Source: Actinomycetospora termitidis
GTDB lineage: Bacteria > Actinomycetota > Actinomycetes > Mycobacteriales > Pseudonocardiaceae
Assembly: GCF_030286555.1 (NCBI RefSeq)
Contig: NZ_JASVWF010000010.1
Coordinates: 148,982-212,981 of the forward strand
Length of the DNA stretch: 64,000 bases
Direction: 5' to 3'
A program made the position numbers and the translations under genes. The notes under the pieces are model-generated. The model ran no database searches. It saw nothing but the letters and a program-made list of their open reading frames with translations, and was not told the origin of the DNA. Position 1 is the stretch's first letter; every line of letters begins with the position of its first letter. Shown here one piece after another: positions 46,316-54,376 of this stretch.

Positions 46316-47485
46316 CTACAGCGCCGCGTACAGCGCCTGCTCGAAGTCGCCGTAGAGGCCCCACGCCTCGGGCGTGATGAACGGCAGCGAGTTGGTGTAG
46401 ATCGACGCGCAGACGCCGGTGGTCCGGTCGATGAAGAAGTGCGTGTTGAACAGGCCCGCCCAGGCGCCCGTGTACGCCCGGCGTCCGCCGGGCACGTCGG
46501 CGGTGTTGAGCAGCAGGCCGTAGCCCCAGGCCCAGCCCGGACCGAGCGTCAGGGAGTCGGTGATCGGCGGGTCCGCGGTGGGGATCTCGGTCGGCATCGG
46601 GGCGCCGTCGAGCTGGTCGGTGAACGCCGCGTCCACGGTCTCCTGCCGGAGGATCCGGACGCCGTCGAGCTCGCCGCCCCGCAGCAGGGCCCGCTCGAAG
46701 CGGACGTAGTCGCGCGGCGTCGAGTGCAGCCCGTGGCCGCCGGCCCACCACGACGGGTCGTCGGGCAGCACGTTCCCGATCGAGCCCCAGGTGCCGTCCT
46801 CCCCCTTGACGTGCACCGGCGTCTTGTTCGCCTGCCGCGCGTCGTCGAGGGCGAACATCGTCTCGCCCATCCCGAGCGGGCCGGTGATGTTCTCCTTCAC
46901 GACGACGTCGAGCGTGGTCCCGGCGACCGCCTCGACGACGCGTCCGAGCCAGTCGGTGTTGATGCCGTAGACGAAGCGGGTGCCCGGGTCGGCGACCATC
47001 GGCGCGCCGAACGCCGCCATGTCGCCCGGCACCACGTTCGGCGTGCCGGTGGCCTCCTCGTAGCGCTTGAGGTCCTCGTTCCAGAACCAGTACCCGAGCC
47101 CGGACGTGTGCGTGATCAGCTGCTTGACCGTCGCCTTGCTCGCGGGCGCGCGCAGCTTCGGCGTGTCGCCGTCGAAGCCCTCCAGGACCTGGACGCCGGA
47201 GAACTCCGAGACGTAGGACTCGACGGGTGCGTCCAGGTCCAGCAGCCCCTGTTCCATCTGCTGCAGTGCCGCCGTCGTCGCGACCATCTTCGTCATGGAC
47301 ATGATCCGGAAGTGCGTGCTCGGGGAGACGGCCTCCCCGCTGCCGACGACCCGCTCCCCCGCCGCGCCCTCGTAGAACACACCGTCGCGGTCGGCGGCGA
47401 TCGCCACCACCTGCGGGACGGCGCCGTCGTCCACGGCGGCGGACAGGAGCCGGTCGATAGCGGAACCGTCGATCGATCGGGACAC
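46316..47485 (-). CDS. Serine hydrolase, beta-lactamase class C/esterase EstB family
   Basis: 389 aa from GTG 47485 behind GGAGG. The active-site SxxK is SMTK (about 66-69) in FRIMSMTKMVATTAAL, and the second motif Tyr is in RFVYGINTDWLG (about 176). GGHGLHSTPRDYVRFERALL (about 248-267) and WAWGYGLLLNT are typical of the EstB-like carboxylesterases in this fold. It probably hydrolyses esters rather than beta-lactams; no signal peptide. It is tandem with the LuxR regulator (stop and start adjoin). Divergent from the oxidoreductase at 47611. Confidence 0.85.
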   Translation of the reverse strand: MSRSIDGSAIDRLLSAAVDDGAVPQVVAIAADRDGVFYEGAAGERVVGSGEAVSPSTHFRIMSMTKMVATTAALQQMEQGLLDLDAPVESYVSEFSGVQVLEGFDGDTPKLRAPASKATVKQLITHTSGLGYWFWNEDLKRYEEATGTPNVVPGDMAAFGAPMVADPGTRFVYGINTDWLGRVVEAVAGTTLDVVVKENITGPLGMGETMFALDDARQANKTPVHVKGEDGTWGSIGNVLPDDPSWWAGGHGLHSTPRDYVRFERALLRGGELDGVRILRQETVDAAFTDQLDGAPMPTEIPTADPPITDSLTLGPGWAWGYGLLLNTADVPGGRRAYTGAWAGLFNTHFFIDRTTGVCASIYTNSLPFITPEAWGLYGDFEQALYAAL

Positions 47486-47610
47486 AGGAGACCTCCAGCG
47501 GCTTGAAGTGTGCTGAGTCACATCACACCGCGACCGCCGTGAGGATGTCGAGAACCGGGCGGTGGCTCCGTCCCGGGGGCGTACCACCCCCGCCGACGAA
47601 GGAGCACCCC

Positions 47611-48102
47611 GTGGACGCCGCCACCGTGACCGCCACCCTGCAGCAGCCGATCGCGCAGGAGCTGCTGTTCTCCGACATCCCGGCCCGGTTGTCTTACGTC
47701 GGCCGCGACGGCGACCCGCGCGTCGTGCCCACCGCCTTCTGGTGGAACGGCGAGGCGATCGTGATCGTCACGGTGCCCCGCTCGGCGAAGGTCGCGGCGA
47801 TCCGGTCGCACCCGCGCGTCGCGATCGCGGTCGACCGTCCCGGGATGCCGCCGCGGTCGCTGCTGATCCGGGGTGCGGCCACCGTCGAGATCGTGGACGG
47901 CGTCCCCGACGAGTTCGTCGAGGGCTCTCGCAAGATCATGCCGGCCGAGGCGATGCCGGAGTGGGAGGCGGGCGTCCGGGCTCTCTACGCGCAGACGGCC
48001 GTCATCACCGTCGTGCCCGACCACGTCGTGCTGCACGACTTCGAGACCACGGTCCCGAAGGCCGTGGCCGACCTGATCGCGGCGCACGGCGACCCGCGGT
48101 GA
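47611..48102 (+). CDS. Pyridoxamine 5'-phosphate oxidase-like flavin/F420-binding protein
   Basis: 163 aa from GTG 47611 with GAAGGAG upstream. Split-barrel FMN/F420-binding fold: ARLSYVGRDGDPRVVPTAFWWNGEAIVIVT in parts (about 25-54), SAKVAAIRSHPRVAIAVD (about 58-75) and SLLIRGAATVEIVDGV (about 83-98). This is the common actinobacterial group whose cofactor is FMN, F420 or neither; the precise reaction is unknown. It converges on the acyl-CoA ligase, with stops two bases apart. Confidence 0.8.
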   Translation: MDAATVTATLQQPIAQELLFSDIPARLSYVGRDGDPRVVPTAFWWNGEAIVIVTVPRSAKVAAIRSHPRVAIAVDRPGMPPRSLLIRGAATVEIVDGVPDEFVEGSRKIMPAEAMPEWEAGVRALYAQTAVITVVPDHVVLHDFETTVPKAVADLIAAHGDPR

Positions 48103-48103
48103 G

Positions 48104-49681
48104 TCAGCCGCCGGCCAGTTCGGCGTAGGTGTCGCGCAGCTCGCGCTTGAGGATCTTCCCGCTCGGGTTCTTCGGCAGGGCGTCGACCACGACGACGTAC
48201 TTGGGCGCCTTGAATCCGGCCAGGCGCTCCCGGGTGTGGGTGACGATCTCCGCCGCCTCCGCGGTCGCACCGTCGCGCAGCACGACCGCGGCCGCGACGG
48301 CCTCGATCCACTCTGGGTGCGCCACCCCGAACACGGCGACCTCGCTGACCGCCGGGTGCTCGTAGATCGCGTCCTCGACCTCGCGGCTCGCGACGTTCTC
48401 CCCGCCGGTGATGATGAGGTCCTTCTTGCGGTCGACGATCGTCAGGTAGCCGTCGGCGTCCATCCGCCCGAGGTCGCCGCTGTGGAACCAGCCGTGGCGG
48501 AACACCTCGGCGGTGGCCTCGGGCCTCCCCCAGTACCCCCGCATGGCGTGCGGGGTGCGGTGGACGATCTCGCCGACCTCACCGACCGGCACCGGCTCGT
48601 CGTTCTCGTCGTGCAGCCGGGTCTCGACGTTCAGGCTCGCCCGGCCCGCCGTGCCCGCCTTCGCGATCTGCTCCTCGGGGAACAGCACGGTCGCGTTCGG
48701 GGCGAGCTCGGTCTGGCCGTAGTAGTTGAAGAGCCGGATGCCCGGGAGCCGGTCCCCCAGCTCCTTCAGGACGGAGACCGGCATGATCGCCGCGCCGTAG
48801 TAGCCCGTGCGCAGCGAGGACAGGTCGTACCGGTCGAACGCGGTCGACCGCAGCAGGCGGATCCAGACCGTCGGCGGGCAGAACATCTTCGTGATCCGCT
48901 CGGCCTCGACCGTGCCGAGGATCGTCTCGGGGTCCGGCGAGTCGACGATGACGCTGGTCGCGCCCAGGTAGACGTCCGGCGTGAGGAAGTCGTGCAGGGC
49001 GGCGCAGTGGTAGAGCGGCAGGGCGTGCAGCTCGACGTCGTCGCGGCGGTACTCGCCGTCGACGATGTCGCTGACGTACTGGGCGATCAGGTTCCGGTTG
49101 GTCATGATCGCGCCCTTCGGCGCGGACGTGGTGCCGCTGGTGTAGAGCAGCTGCACCGGGTCGTCGTCGCCGATCTCGAGGTCCGGCTCGGTGGCGTCGT
49201 CGTGGGCGAGCAGGTCGTCGAACCCGGTCCACCCGTCGCGCTGCCCGACGACGATTCGCAGGCCGACGTCGACCCCGGCGGCCTCGAAGGTGTCGGTCAG
49301 CCCCTCCTCGACGACGGCGGCCGACGCGGCGCTGTCCTCCAGGACGTAGCGGACCTCGCCGGCGGTGAAGTTGAAGTTCACGGGGACCGAGATGGCGCCC
49401 GCCCGCGCGAGTGCGAAGTAGGCGACGACGAAGGCGTAGGAGTTGCGCGAGAGGATCGCGACCCGGTCGTCGCGCCCCACACCCCGCGCGAGCAGGGCGT
49501 TCGCGACGCGGTTCGCGTCCGCGTCGAGCTCGGCGAAGGTGCGCCGGGTGTCGCGGTGCACGATCGCGGTCTTCGCCCCGACCTTTCCCGCGGTCCGGGA
49601 GAGCAGCGTGCCGATCGTCTGCCGGCGTGCCCGTGCGACGTCGGGGGTGAGCGGCGGCAGGTACGGGTCGAGGTCGGACAC
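48104..49681 (-). CDS. AMP-forming fatty-acid-CoA ligase family protein
   Basis: 525 aa from GTG 49681. ANL motifs: LLYTSGTTSAPKGAIMTNRN (P-loop, about 176-195), FNYYGQTELAP (about 316), FHSGDLGRMDADGYLTIVDRKKDLIITGGENVAS in parts (about 397-430) and C-terminal catalytic Lys in NPSGKILKREL (about 511). It activates a carboxylate to its CoA ester. Tandem with the hydrolase at 49763 but 81 bp apart. It differs from the ligase at 7985 in its longer N-terminus and substrate-pocket residues. Substrate not inferable. Confidence 0.88.
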   Translation of the reverse strand: MSDLDPYLPPLTPDVARARRQTIGTLLSRTAGKVGAKTAIVHRDTRRTFAELDADANRVANALLARGVGRDDRVAILSRNSYAFVVAYFALARAGAISVPVNFNFTAGEVRYVLEDSAASAAVVEEGLTDTFEAAGVDVGLRIVVGQRDGWTGFDDLLAHDDATEPDLEIGDDDPVQLLYTSGTTSAPKGAIMTNRNLIAQYVSDIVDGEYRRDDVELHALPLYHCAALHDFLTPDVYLGATSVIVDSPDPETILGTVEAERITKMFCPPTVWIRLLRSTAFDRYDLSSLRTGYYGAAIMPVSVLKELGDRLPGIRLFNYYGQTELAPNATVLFPEEQIAKAGTAGRASLNVETRLHDENDEPVPVGEVGEIVHRTPHAMRGYWGRPEATAEVFRHGWFHSGDLGRMDADGYLTIVDRKKDLIITGGENVASREVEDAIYEHPAVSEVAVFGVAHPEWIEAVAAAVVLRDGATAEAAEIVTHTRERLAGFKAPKYVVVVDALPKNPSGKILKRELRDTYAELAGG

Positions 49682-49762
49682 CCAGGCTCCTTCTCCGGCG
49701 GCTGTGACGACGACGCCGTCGGACGAAGGTCTAGCGCAGGTGGGCGGTCCGGGACCAGCCCG

Positions 49763-50515
49763 TCAGCGCAGCAGCGGCACGACCAGCTCGGGACGCTGGA
49801 GTGCCAGGAGCGACCGGGCGCGGGCGATGCGGTGGAAGCGAGCCCCGGTGACGGCGTCGGCGATCGTGCGGCCGTGCTCGGGCTCGGCCCCGTGGTCGTC
49901 CTCGCCCACGATGACGTCGACCGGGATCGTCAGTCGCGGCAGGTCGGCGAGGACGTCGGTGTCCGCGAGCCGGTCGAGGCCGTCGGCCCAGACCGCGACG
50001 CGCGTGCCCTCCACCCGCGCGCGGGCGTACTGGACCGCGGCGCCGTTGCGGGCGAGCTGGCTCGCCGTGAACCAGCGGTTGATGGAGATGTCGGCGACCG
50101 CGACGTCCTGACGCAGGGCGCCCGCGAGCGTCGCGAACAGCGGCGAGGGCGAGGCCCGCGCCCCGAGCAGGGACAGCCGTCGTACGCGTCCGGGGTGGGT
50201 GAGCGCGAAGCACTGCCCGACGGTCGCCCCCAGGGAGTGCCCGACGACGTGCACCGTCGGCAGGTCGAGGACGTCGAGGAGATCGACGAGGTCGGCCACC
50301 AGACGTCCCGTCGACGGGACGTCCGCGTCGGCGGCGACCCCGTGGCCGGGCAGGTCGTAGCGGATCACCCGGTGGTCCGCGCGGAGGGCGGCCGCGAGTC
50401 CGGACCAGTAGTCGAGGTCGAACGGGGTCGCGTGCACCAGGACGATCGCCGGGCCGGCGCCCTCGTCCGTCACACGGGTCGGCACACCACCGAGCACGAC
50501 CGGTCGTTCACTCAT
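49763..50515 (-). CDS. Alpha/beta hydrolase
   Basis: 250 aa from ATG 50515. Hydrolase motifs: IVLVHATPFDLDYW (about 23-36, HA in the oxyanion loop), VIRYDLPGHGVAA (about 49-61), nucleophile VVGHSLGATVGQ (Ser about 93), and acid in VIVGEDDHGAEPEH (about 196). The C-terminal catalytic His is in GARFHRIARARSLLALQ, where the usual GH is RFH, so its identity is less certain. Stand-alone; no signal peptide. Confidence 0.8.
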   Translation of the reverse strand: MSERPVVLGGVPTRVTDEGAGPAIVLVHATPFDLDYWSGLAAALRADHRVIRYDLPGHGVAADADVPSTGRLVADLVDLLDVLDLPTVHVVGHSLGATVGQCFALTHPGRVRRLSLLGARASPSPLFATLAGALRQDVAVADISINRWFTASQLARNGAAVQYARARVEGTRVAVWADGLDRLADTDVLADLPRLTIPVDVIVGEDDHGAEPEHGRTIADAVTGARFHRIARARSLLALQRPELVVPLLR

Positions 50516-50567
50516 CCGGAGATCCCCCCGACGGGGACGATACCGAGTCAGGGTCGGCGCGGTCTCC

Positions 50568-51179
50568 TCACCCGCCGTCGACCCGGCGGTACCGGATGTG
50601 GGTCGCCAAGGGCGAGTGGAGCACCTCGACGGGCTCGAACCCGAAGGAGTCCACACCGTCGAACATGCGCTCGCCCGACCCGAGCAGGACGGGAGTGATG
50701 TCGAGGGTGAACTCGTCGATCACGCCGGCGATCAGGGCCTGGCGGACGGTGGAGGCGCCGCCGGCGATGTCCACCCCGCGGTCGCCCGCCGTCTCGAGCG
50801 CCTGCGCGTAGGCCGCGTCGAACCCGTCGGTGACGAAGTGGAAGGTCGTCCCGCCGTCCATCTCGATCGGGTCGTGCGCGTGATGGGTCAGGACGAACAC
50901 CGGCGCGTGGTACGGCGGCTCGTCGCCCCACCAGCCGCGCCAGTCCTCGTCCCACGCGCCGCGGACCGGCCCGAACATGTTCCGGCCCATCACGTAGGCG
51001 CCGCGGGGACGCATGAGCCAGCTCGTCGCGATCGCGTCGGTCTCGGTCGCGCGGGGGTCGCCGATGTGCCACCGGTGCACCTCGACACCGTTCCTCCCGA
51101 GCGGGTTCTCGCGGGACTGGTCGGGCCCCGCGACGAAGCCGTCGATCGAGACCGACATGTGGCAGGTGGTGTCCGTCAT
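50568..51179 (-). CDS. Dihydrofolate reductase-fold protein (RibD C-terminal domain family)
   Basis: 203 aa from ATG 51179. Fold markers are CHMSVSIDGFVAGPDQSRENPLG (about 6-28), YVMGRNMFGPVRGAWDEDWRGWWGDEPPYHAPVFVLTHHA in parts (about 62-101) and the NADPH loop VDIAGGASTVRQALIAGVIDEFTLDITPVLLG in parts (about 135-167). These proteins are NADPH reductases of uncertain substrate, common in actinobacteria. Divergent from the DJ-1/PfpI gene. Confidence 0.85.
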   Translation of the reverse strand: MTDTTCHMSVSIDGFVAGPDQSRENPLGRNGVEVHRWHIGDPRATETDAIATSWLMRPRGAYVMGRNMFGPVRGAWDEDWRGWWGDEPPYHAPVFVLTHHAHDPIEMDGGTTFHFVTDGFDAAYAQALETAGDRGVDIAGGASTVRQALIAGVIDEFTLDITPVLLGSGERMFDGVDSFGFEPVEVLHSPLATHIRYRRVDGG

Positions 51180-51253
51180 CGGCGCTCCCGAGGAGTTGCA
51201 GAATGCAATCGGTTCGCCGGACTGTAGCGCACTGGCGATAAACCACCTATCGA

Positions 51254-51288
51254 TGGCAGGAACCTGGCGAACCGTGGCGTTCCTGCCA
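51254..51288. promoter_or_regulatory. Inverted repeat in divergent promoter
   Basis: TGGCAGGAAC and GTTCCTGCCA pair perfectly across 15 bases, 38 bp before the DJ-1/PfpI start. A second small palindrome TTGCA-GAA-TGCAA lies nearer the divergent reductase (about 51194-51206). Probably operators; no regulator gene adjoins. Confidence 0.45.
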
Positions 51289-51325
51289 CTCGTTCCCGAC
51301 GGCGGGTGCGGCCAGGCTGGGTGCC

Positions 51326-51928
51326 ATGCGGATCGAGATCGTGGTGTTCGACGGCTTCGACGACCTGGACGCGTTCGGCCCGCACGAGGTGTTCTCACAC
51401 GCGTCGAAGCGGCTCGACGGATGGACGTCGACGCTGGTCGGGGTGGATGCCCCGGGCACCGTCACGAGTGCCCACTGCGTGGTCATGACGGTGTCGGAGG
51501 TGCTCGGGGAGCCCGACGTCGTCGTCGTGCCGGGCGGCGGCTGGTTCGTCGAGGGCGCCGGTGCCCGGGCCGTGGCCGACCACGGGGTGCTGCCGCGCCG
51601 CCTCGTCGAGCTCGCCGACCGGGGCACGATCGTCGCCTCCGTCTGCACCGGCGCGATGATCCTGGCCGCGGCGGGCCTCACCGCGGGCCGACCCGCCGTC
51701 ACGCACCCGAGCGCGATGGACGCGCTCGAGGAGTCCGGCGCACTCGTCCGTCGTCAGGACCGCGTGGTGGACGACGGAGATCTCGTCACGGGCGGCGGCG
51801 TCACGAGCGGCATCGACCTCGCGCTGCACCTCGTCGCGCGCGAGGCCGACCCGGGGACGGCCCGCGGGGTCGCGGCGCACATGGTCTACCCGCCCCAGGT
51901 CGACCTCGGCGCCCCGACTCCCGCCTGA
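51326..51928 (+). CDS. DJ-1/PfpI family protein
   Basis: 200 aa. Class I glutamine-amidotransferase-like fold: VVFDGFDDLDAFGPHEVF (about 6-23), DVVVVPGGGWF (about 64-74), nucleophile elbow VASVCTGAMILAAAGLTAGR (Cys about 107) and VVDDGDLVTGGGVTSGIDLALHLV (about 147-170). The sequence around FDDLDAFGP resembles isonitrile hydratases and the sensory half of GlxA-type regulators, but there is no AraC domain. Activity unknown: amidase, hydratase or glyoxalase-like chemistry. Confidence 0.85.
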   Translation: MRIEIVVFDGFDDLDAFGPHEVFSHASKRLDGWTSTLVGVDAPGTVTSAHCVVMTVSEVLGEPDVVVVPGGGWFVEGAGARAVADHGVLPRRLVELADRGTIVASVCTGAMILAAAGLTAGRPAVTHPSAMDALEESGALVRRQDRVVDDGDLVTGGGVTSGIDLALHLVAREADPGTARGVAAHMVYPPQVDLGAPTPA

Positions 51929-51935
51929 GGGCGCG

Positions 51936-53474
51936 TCAGCCGTTCCGGGGGAACCCGAGGTCGAGCCCACGCTCCGACGGGTCCGGCCAGCGGGTGGTGA
52001 CGACCTTGCCGCGGGTGAAGAAGTGCACGCCCTCGGTGCCGTGGGCGTGGGTGTCGCCGAACAGCGAGTTCTTCCAGCCGCCGAAGGAGTAGTAGGCCAT
52101 CGGCACCGGGACCGGCACGTTCACGCCGATCATCCCGACCTCGACCTCGTTCTGGAACCGCCGCGCGGCCCCGCCGTCGCGGGTGAAGATCGCGGTGCCG
52201 TTGCCGTAGGGGTTGGCGTTGATCAGGTCGACGGCCTGCTCGTAGGTGTCGACGCGGACCACGCTCAGGACCGGGCCGAAGATCTCGTCGGTGTAGACGC
52301 TCATGTCGGTGCCGACGTGGTCGAGCAGGGTCGGGCCGACGAAGAAGCCCTGCCCGTCGGCGTCCGGGGCGACGTCCCGGCCGTCGACCACGATGCTGGC
52401 ACCCTCCCGCTCGCCGGCCTCGACGTAGCCGGACACCCGCTCCTGCGCGGCCCTCGTCACCAGCGGACCCATGTCGGGGTCCCGCCGCCCGTCCCCCGTG
52501 CGCAGGCCCTCGGCGCGGGTGCGGATCCGCTCGACCAGACCGTCGGCGACGTCGCCCACCGCGACGACCGCGGAGATCGCCATGCACCGCTCGCCCGCGG
52601 AACCGAACCCGGCGTTGACGGCCTGGTCGGCGGCCAGGTCCAGGTCGGCGTCGGGCAGCACCACCATGTGGTTCTTCGCCCCGCCCAGGGCCTGCACCCG
52701 CTTGCCCGCGGCGGTGCCGGTCTCGTGGATGTAGCGCGCGACCGGGGTCGAGCCGACGAACGAGATGCTCTTGACGTCGGGACTGGTCAACAGGCCGTCG
52801 ACCGCGACCTTGTCGCCGTTGACGACGTTGAACACGCCGTCGGGCAGCCCCGCCTCGCGCCAGAGCTCGGCCATCCACAGTGCCGCCGAGGGCACCTTCT
52901 CGCTCGGCTTGAGGACGACGGTGTTGCCGGCGGCGATCGCGATCGGGAAGAACCACATCGGCACCATGGCCGGGAAGTTGAACGGCGAGATGATGCCGAC
53001 GACGCCGAGCGGCTGACGCACCGAGTGCACGTCGACCCCGGTCGAGGCGTTCTCCGTCGCGGAGCCCTTGAGCAGGTGCGGCATCCCGCAGGCGAACTCC
53101 ACGACCTCCTGGCCCCGGGCGACCTCCCCCGCGGCGTCGGAGAGGACCTTGCCGTGCTCCGCGGTGATCACCGCGGCCAGTTCGTCCGCACGGCCGTCGA
53201 GCAGCTCCCGGAACCGGAAGAGGATCCGGGTCCGCGCGCTCAGCGAGGTGTCCCGCCACGCGGGGAAGGCCGCCTTGGCCGCGGCCACCGCGTCGACGAC
53301 CTCGCCCGCCGACGCGAACGGCACCCGCGCGGTCACCGCACCGGTCGCGGGGTCGGTGACGTCGCCGAGGATGCCGCTGCCCCCGGGCGCGGGCCGGCCC
53401 GCGATCCAGTGGGTGAGCTCCGGGACGCCACCGTCGGTCGGGGTGGTCGCGGTGTCCTGCAGCGTGCTGGTCAT
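51936..53474 (-). CDS. mmsA: Methylmalonate-semialdehyde dehydrogenase (CoA-acylating)
   Basis: 512 aa from ATG 53474. Aldehyde dehydrogenase superfamily: GVVGIISPFNFPAMVPMWFFPIAIAAGNTVVLKPSE in parts (about 148-184), GSTPVARYIHETGTAAGKRVQALGGAKNH in parts (about 235-263) and the catalytic Cys in GSAGERCMAISAVVAVG (about 291). FNFPAMVPMWFFP and QALGGAKNHMVVLPDAD are diagnostic of MmsA, which converts methylmalonate semialdehyde to propionyl-CoA (and malonate semialdehyde to acetyl-CoA) with NAD in valine and inositol breakdown. No other genes of those pathways adjoin. It ends 8 bp from the convergent DJ-1 gene. Confidence 0.93.
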   Translation of the reverse strand: MTSTLQDTATTPTDGGVPELTHWIAGRPAPGGSGILGDVTDPATGAVTARVPFASAGEVVDAVAAAKAAFPAWRDTSLSARTRILFRFRELLDGRADELAAVITAEHGKVLSDAAGEVARGQEVVEFACGMPHLLKGSATENASTGVDVHSVRQPLGVVGIISPFNFPAMVPMWFFPIAIAAGNTVVLKPSEKVPSAALWMAELWREAGLPDGVFNVVNGDKVAVDGLLTSPDVKSISFVGSTPVARYIHETGTAAGKRVQALGGAKNHMVVLPDADLDLAADQAVNAGFGSAGERCMAISAVVAVGDVADGLVERIRTRAEGLRTGDGRRDPDMGPLVTRAAQERVSGYVEAGEREGASIVVDGRDVAPDADGQGFFVGPTLLDHVGTDMSVYTDEIFGPVLSVVRVDTYEQAVDLINANPYGNGTAIFTRDGGAARRFQNEVEVGMIGVNVPVPVPMAYYSFGGWKNSLFGDTHAHGTEGVHFFTRGKVVTTRWPDPSERGLDLGFPRNG

Positions 53475-53554
53475 CTGGTCTCCGTCCCGGTCCTTCTCGA
53501 CGGGGTCGACGCTCCCGCACCTCGCGCACTCCGTCGACCCGGCGCGGCCCGACC

Positions 53555-53887
53555 TCAGTACCGCAGGCGCTGGCCGGGGTGGATCAGGTCCTCGTCGGCG
53601 ATGCCGTTGCGCGCGGCGAGCCGGTCCACCCGGGTCCCGTGTGCGGTGGCGACCGACGTCAGCGTGTCTCCGGGCCGGACGACGTACGTCCCGCTCTCGG
53701 CGTCGGACACCCGACGGGTGGACACGGTCCCGCCCAATGACGACACGAACTCGCCCAGACTCGTCCCGACCGATCCCAGCGCCTGCCCGCCGGACCGCGC
53801 CATCGCCGCGGAGTTCGACGGCTGCGTGATGACCGCGAGCAGCAGGACGACGAGCACCGCCAGGCCGACCACCCGCGCCAGCGTCAT
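53555..53887 (-). CDS. Small secreted/anchored LysM protein
   Basis: 110 aa from ATG 53887. One N-terminal hydrophobic segment (VVGLAVLVVLLLAVI, about 6-20) acts as signal or anchor. A C-terminal LysM domain (about 68-110: YVVRPGDTLTSVATAHGTRVDRLAARNG, then LIHPGQRLRY) binds peptidoglycan or other N-acetylglucosamine glycans. The 45-residue linker is Ser/Gly-rich. The protein is probably held at the cell wall; no catalytic domain is present. Confidence 0.85.
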   Translation of the reverse strand: MTLARVVGLAVLVVLLLAVITQPSNSAAMARSGGQALGSVGTSLGEFVSSLGGTVSTRRVSDAESGTYVVRPGDTLTSVATAHGTRVDRLAARNGIADEDLIHPGQRLRY

Positions 53888-53988
53888 GCCACGGATCTTG
53901 ACCCGCTTCGCGGCGTGCCGCGCGGCTGATTTGCCAGCTTGGGCTTGACGGACGCGCGGGTTGGTCCCTTCGCCGCGCCGCTCCGGTG

Positions 53989-54054
53989 GAGATCCCGTTC
54001 CGCCGAGCGGACAGGGGCGCGGACCGATCGGTCCGCTCGGTTGGACGGGATCTC
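53989..54054. repeat. Large inverted repeat with nested perfect palindrome
   Basis: 24-base arms at 53989-54012 and 54031-54054 match at 21 positions (both begin GAGATCCCGT when read outward-in). Overlapping the right arm is the perfect palindrome GCGGACCGATCGGTCCGC (54019-54036). Confidence 0.7.
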
Positions 54055-54077
54055 GCGCCGGGAGTGCGCGCACCGCC

Positions 54078-54135
54078 GCGAGTGCGACGTGACGCAGGCG
54101 CCGGCGCGCCGGGGCATGCGTGGCGTCGCACTCGC
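54078..54135. repeat. Palindromic repeat family B, copy 2
   Basis: 58 bp with the same 11-bp ends as the copy at 482-539 (GCGAGTGCGAC and GTCGCACTCGC) and the same CGCAGG/TGCGTGGC flanks; the centre differs. CACCGC and GCGGTG outside the ends extend the pairing. Confidence 0.75.
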
Positions 54136-54205
54136 GGTGGGCGGGTTGCGGTTCCCGGCGCGCGCCCAGCAAGATCCGTCCGTCGGCCACGCGAACGGGG
54201 GACCC

Positions 54206-54373
54206 TTGTCGAGCCTGCTGCCGCTCGCCGTCGTCGTCCTGGTGGTGCTGTTCGTCCTCGTGCCGTTCCGCCGGCGCATCGGCGGCCCTGAAGGTGGCTC
54301 CGAGAAGGCCGTCGTCGGCGCGACGTGGGTGATCGTCGGCGTCGTGCTCGCCCTGATCATCGCCTCCCGGTGA
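54206..54373 (+). CDS. Small two-helix membrane protein
   Basis: 55 aa from TTG 54206, with GGGGGA just upstream. Two hydrophobic helices (LLPLAVVVLVVLFVLVP, about 4-20, and VVGATWVIVGVVLALIIA, about 36-53) flank a basic-glycine loop (FRRRIGGPEGGSEK). No family is recognisable. The frame stays open upstream across the repeats, but that part is not protein-like. It is convergent with the thiolase, stops a few bases apart. Confidence 0.55.
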   Translation: MSSLLPLAVVVLVVLFVLVPFRRRIGGPEGGSEKAVVGATWVIVGVVLALIIASR

Positions 54374-54376
54374 GGC

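Larger units (their letters stand above)
53888..54205. other. Repeat-rich divergent intergenic region (318 bp)
   Basis: No gene is seen. It holds a large inverted repeat (53989-54054) with a perfect 18-bp palindrome inside it, and a family B repeat (54078-54135). Promoters for the divergent LysM and small membrane protein genes must lie here or overlap the repeats. Confidence 0.7.
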
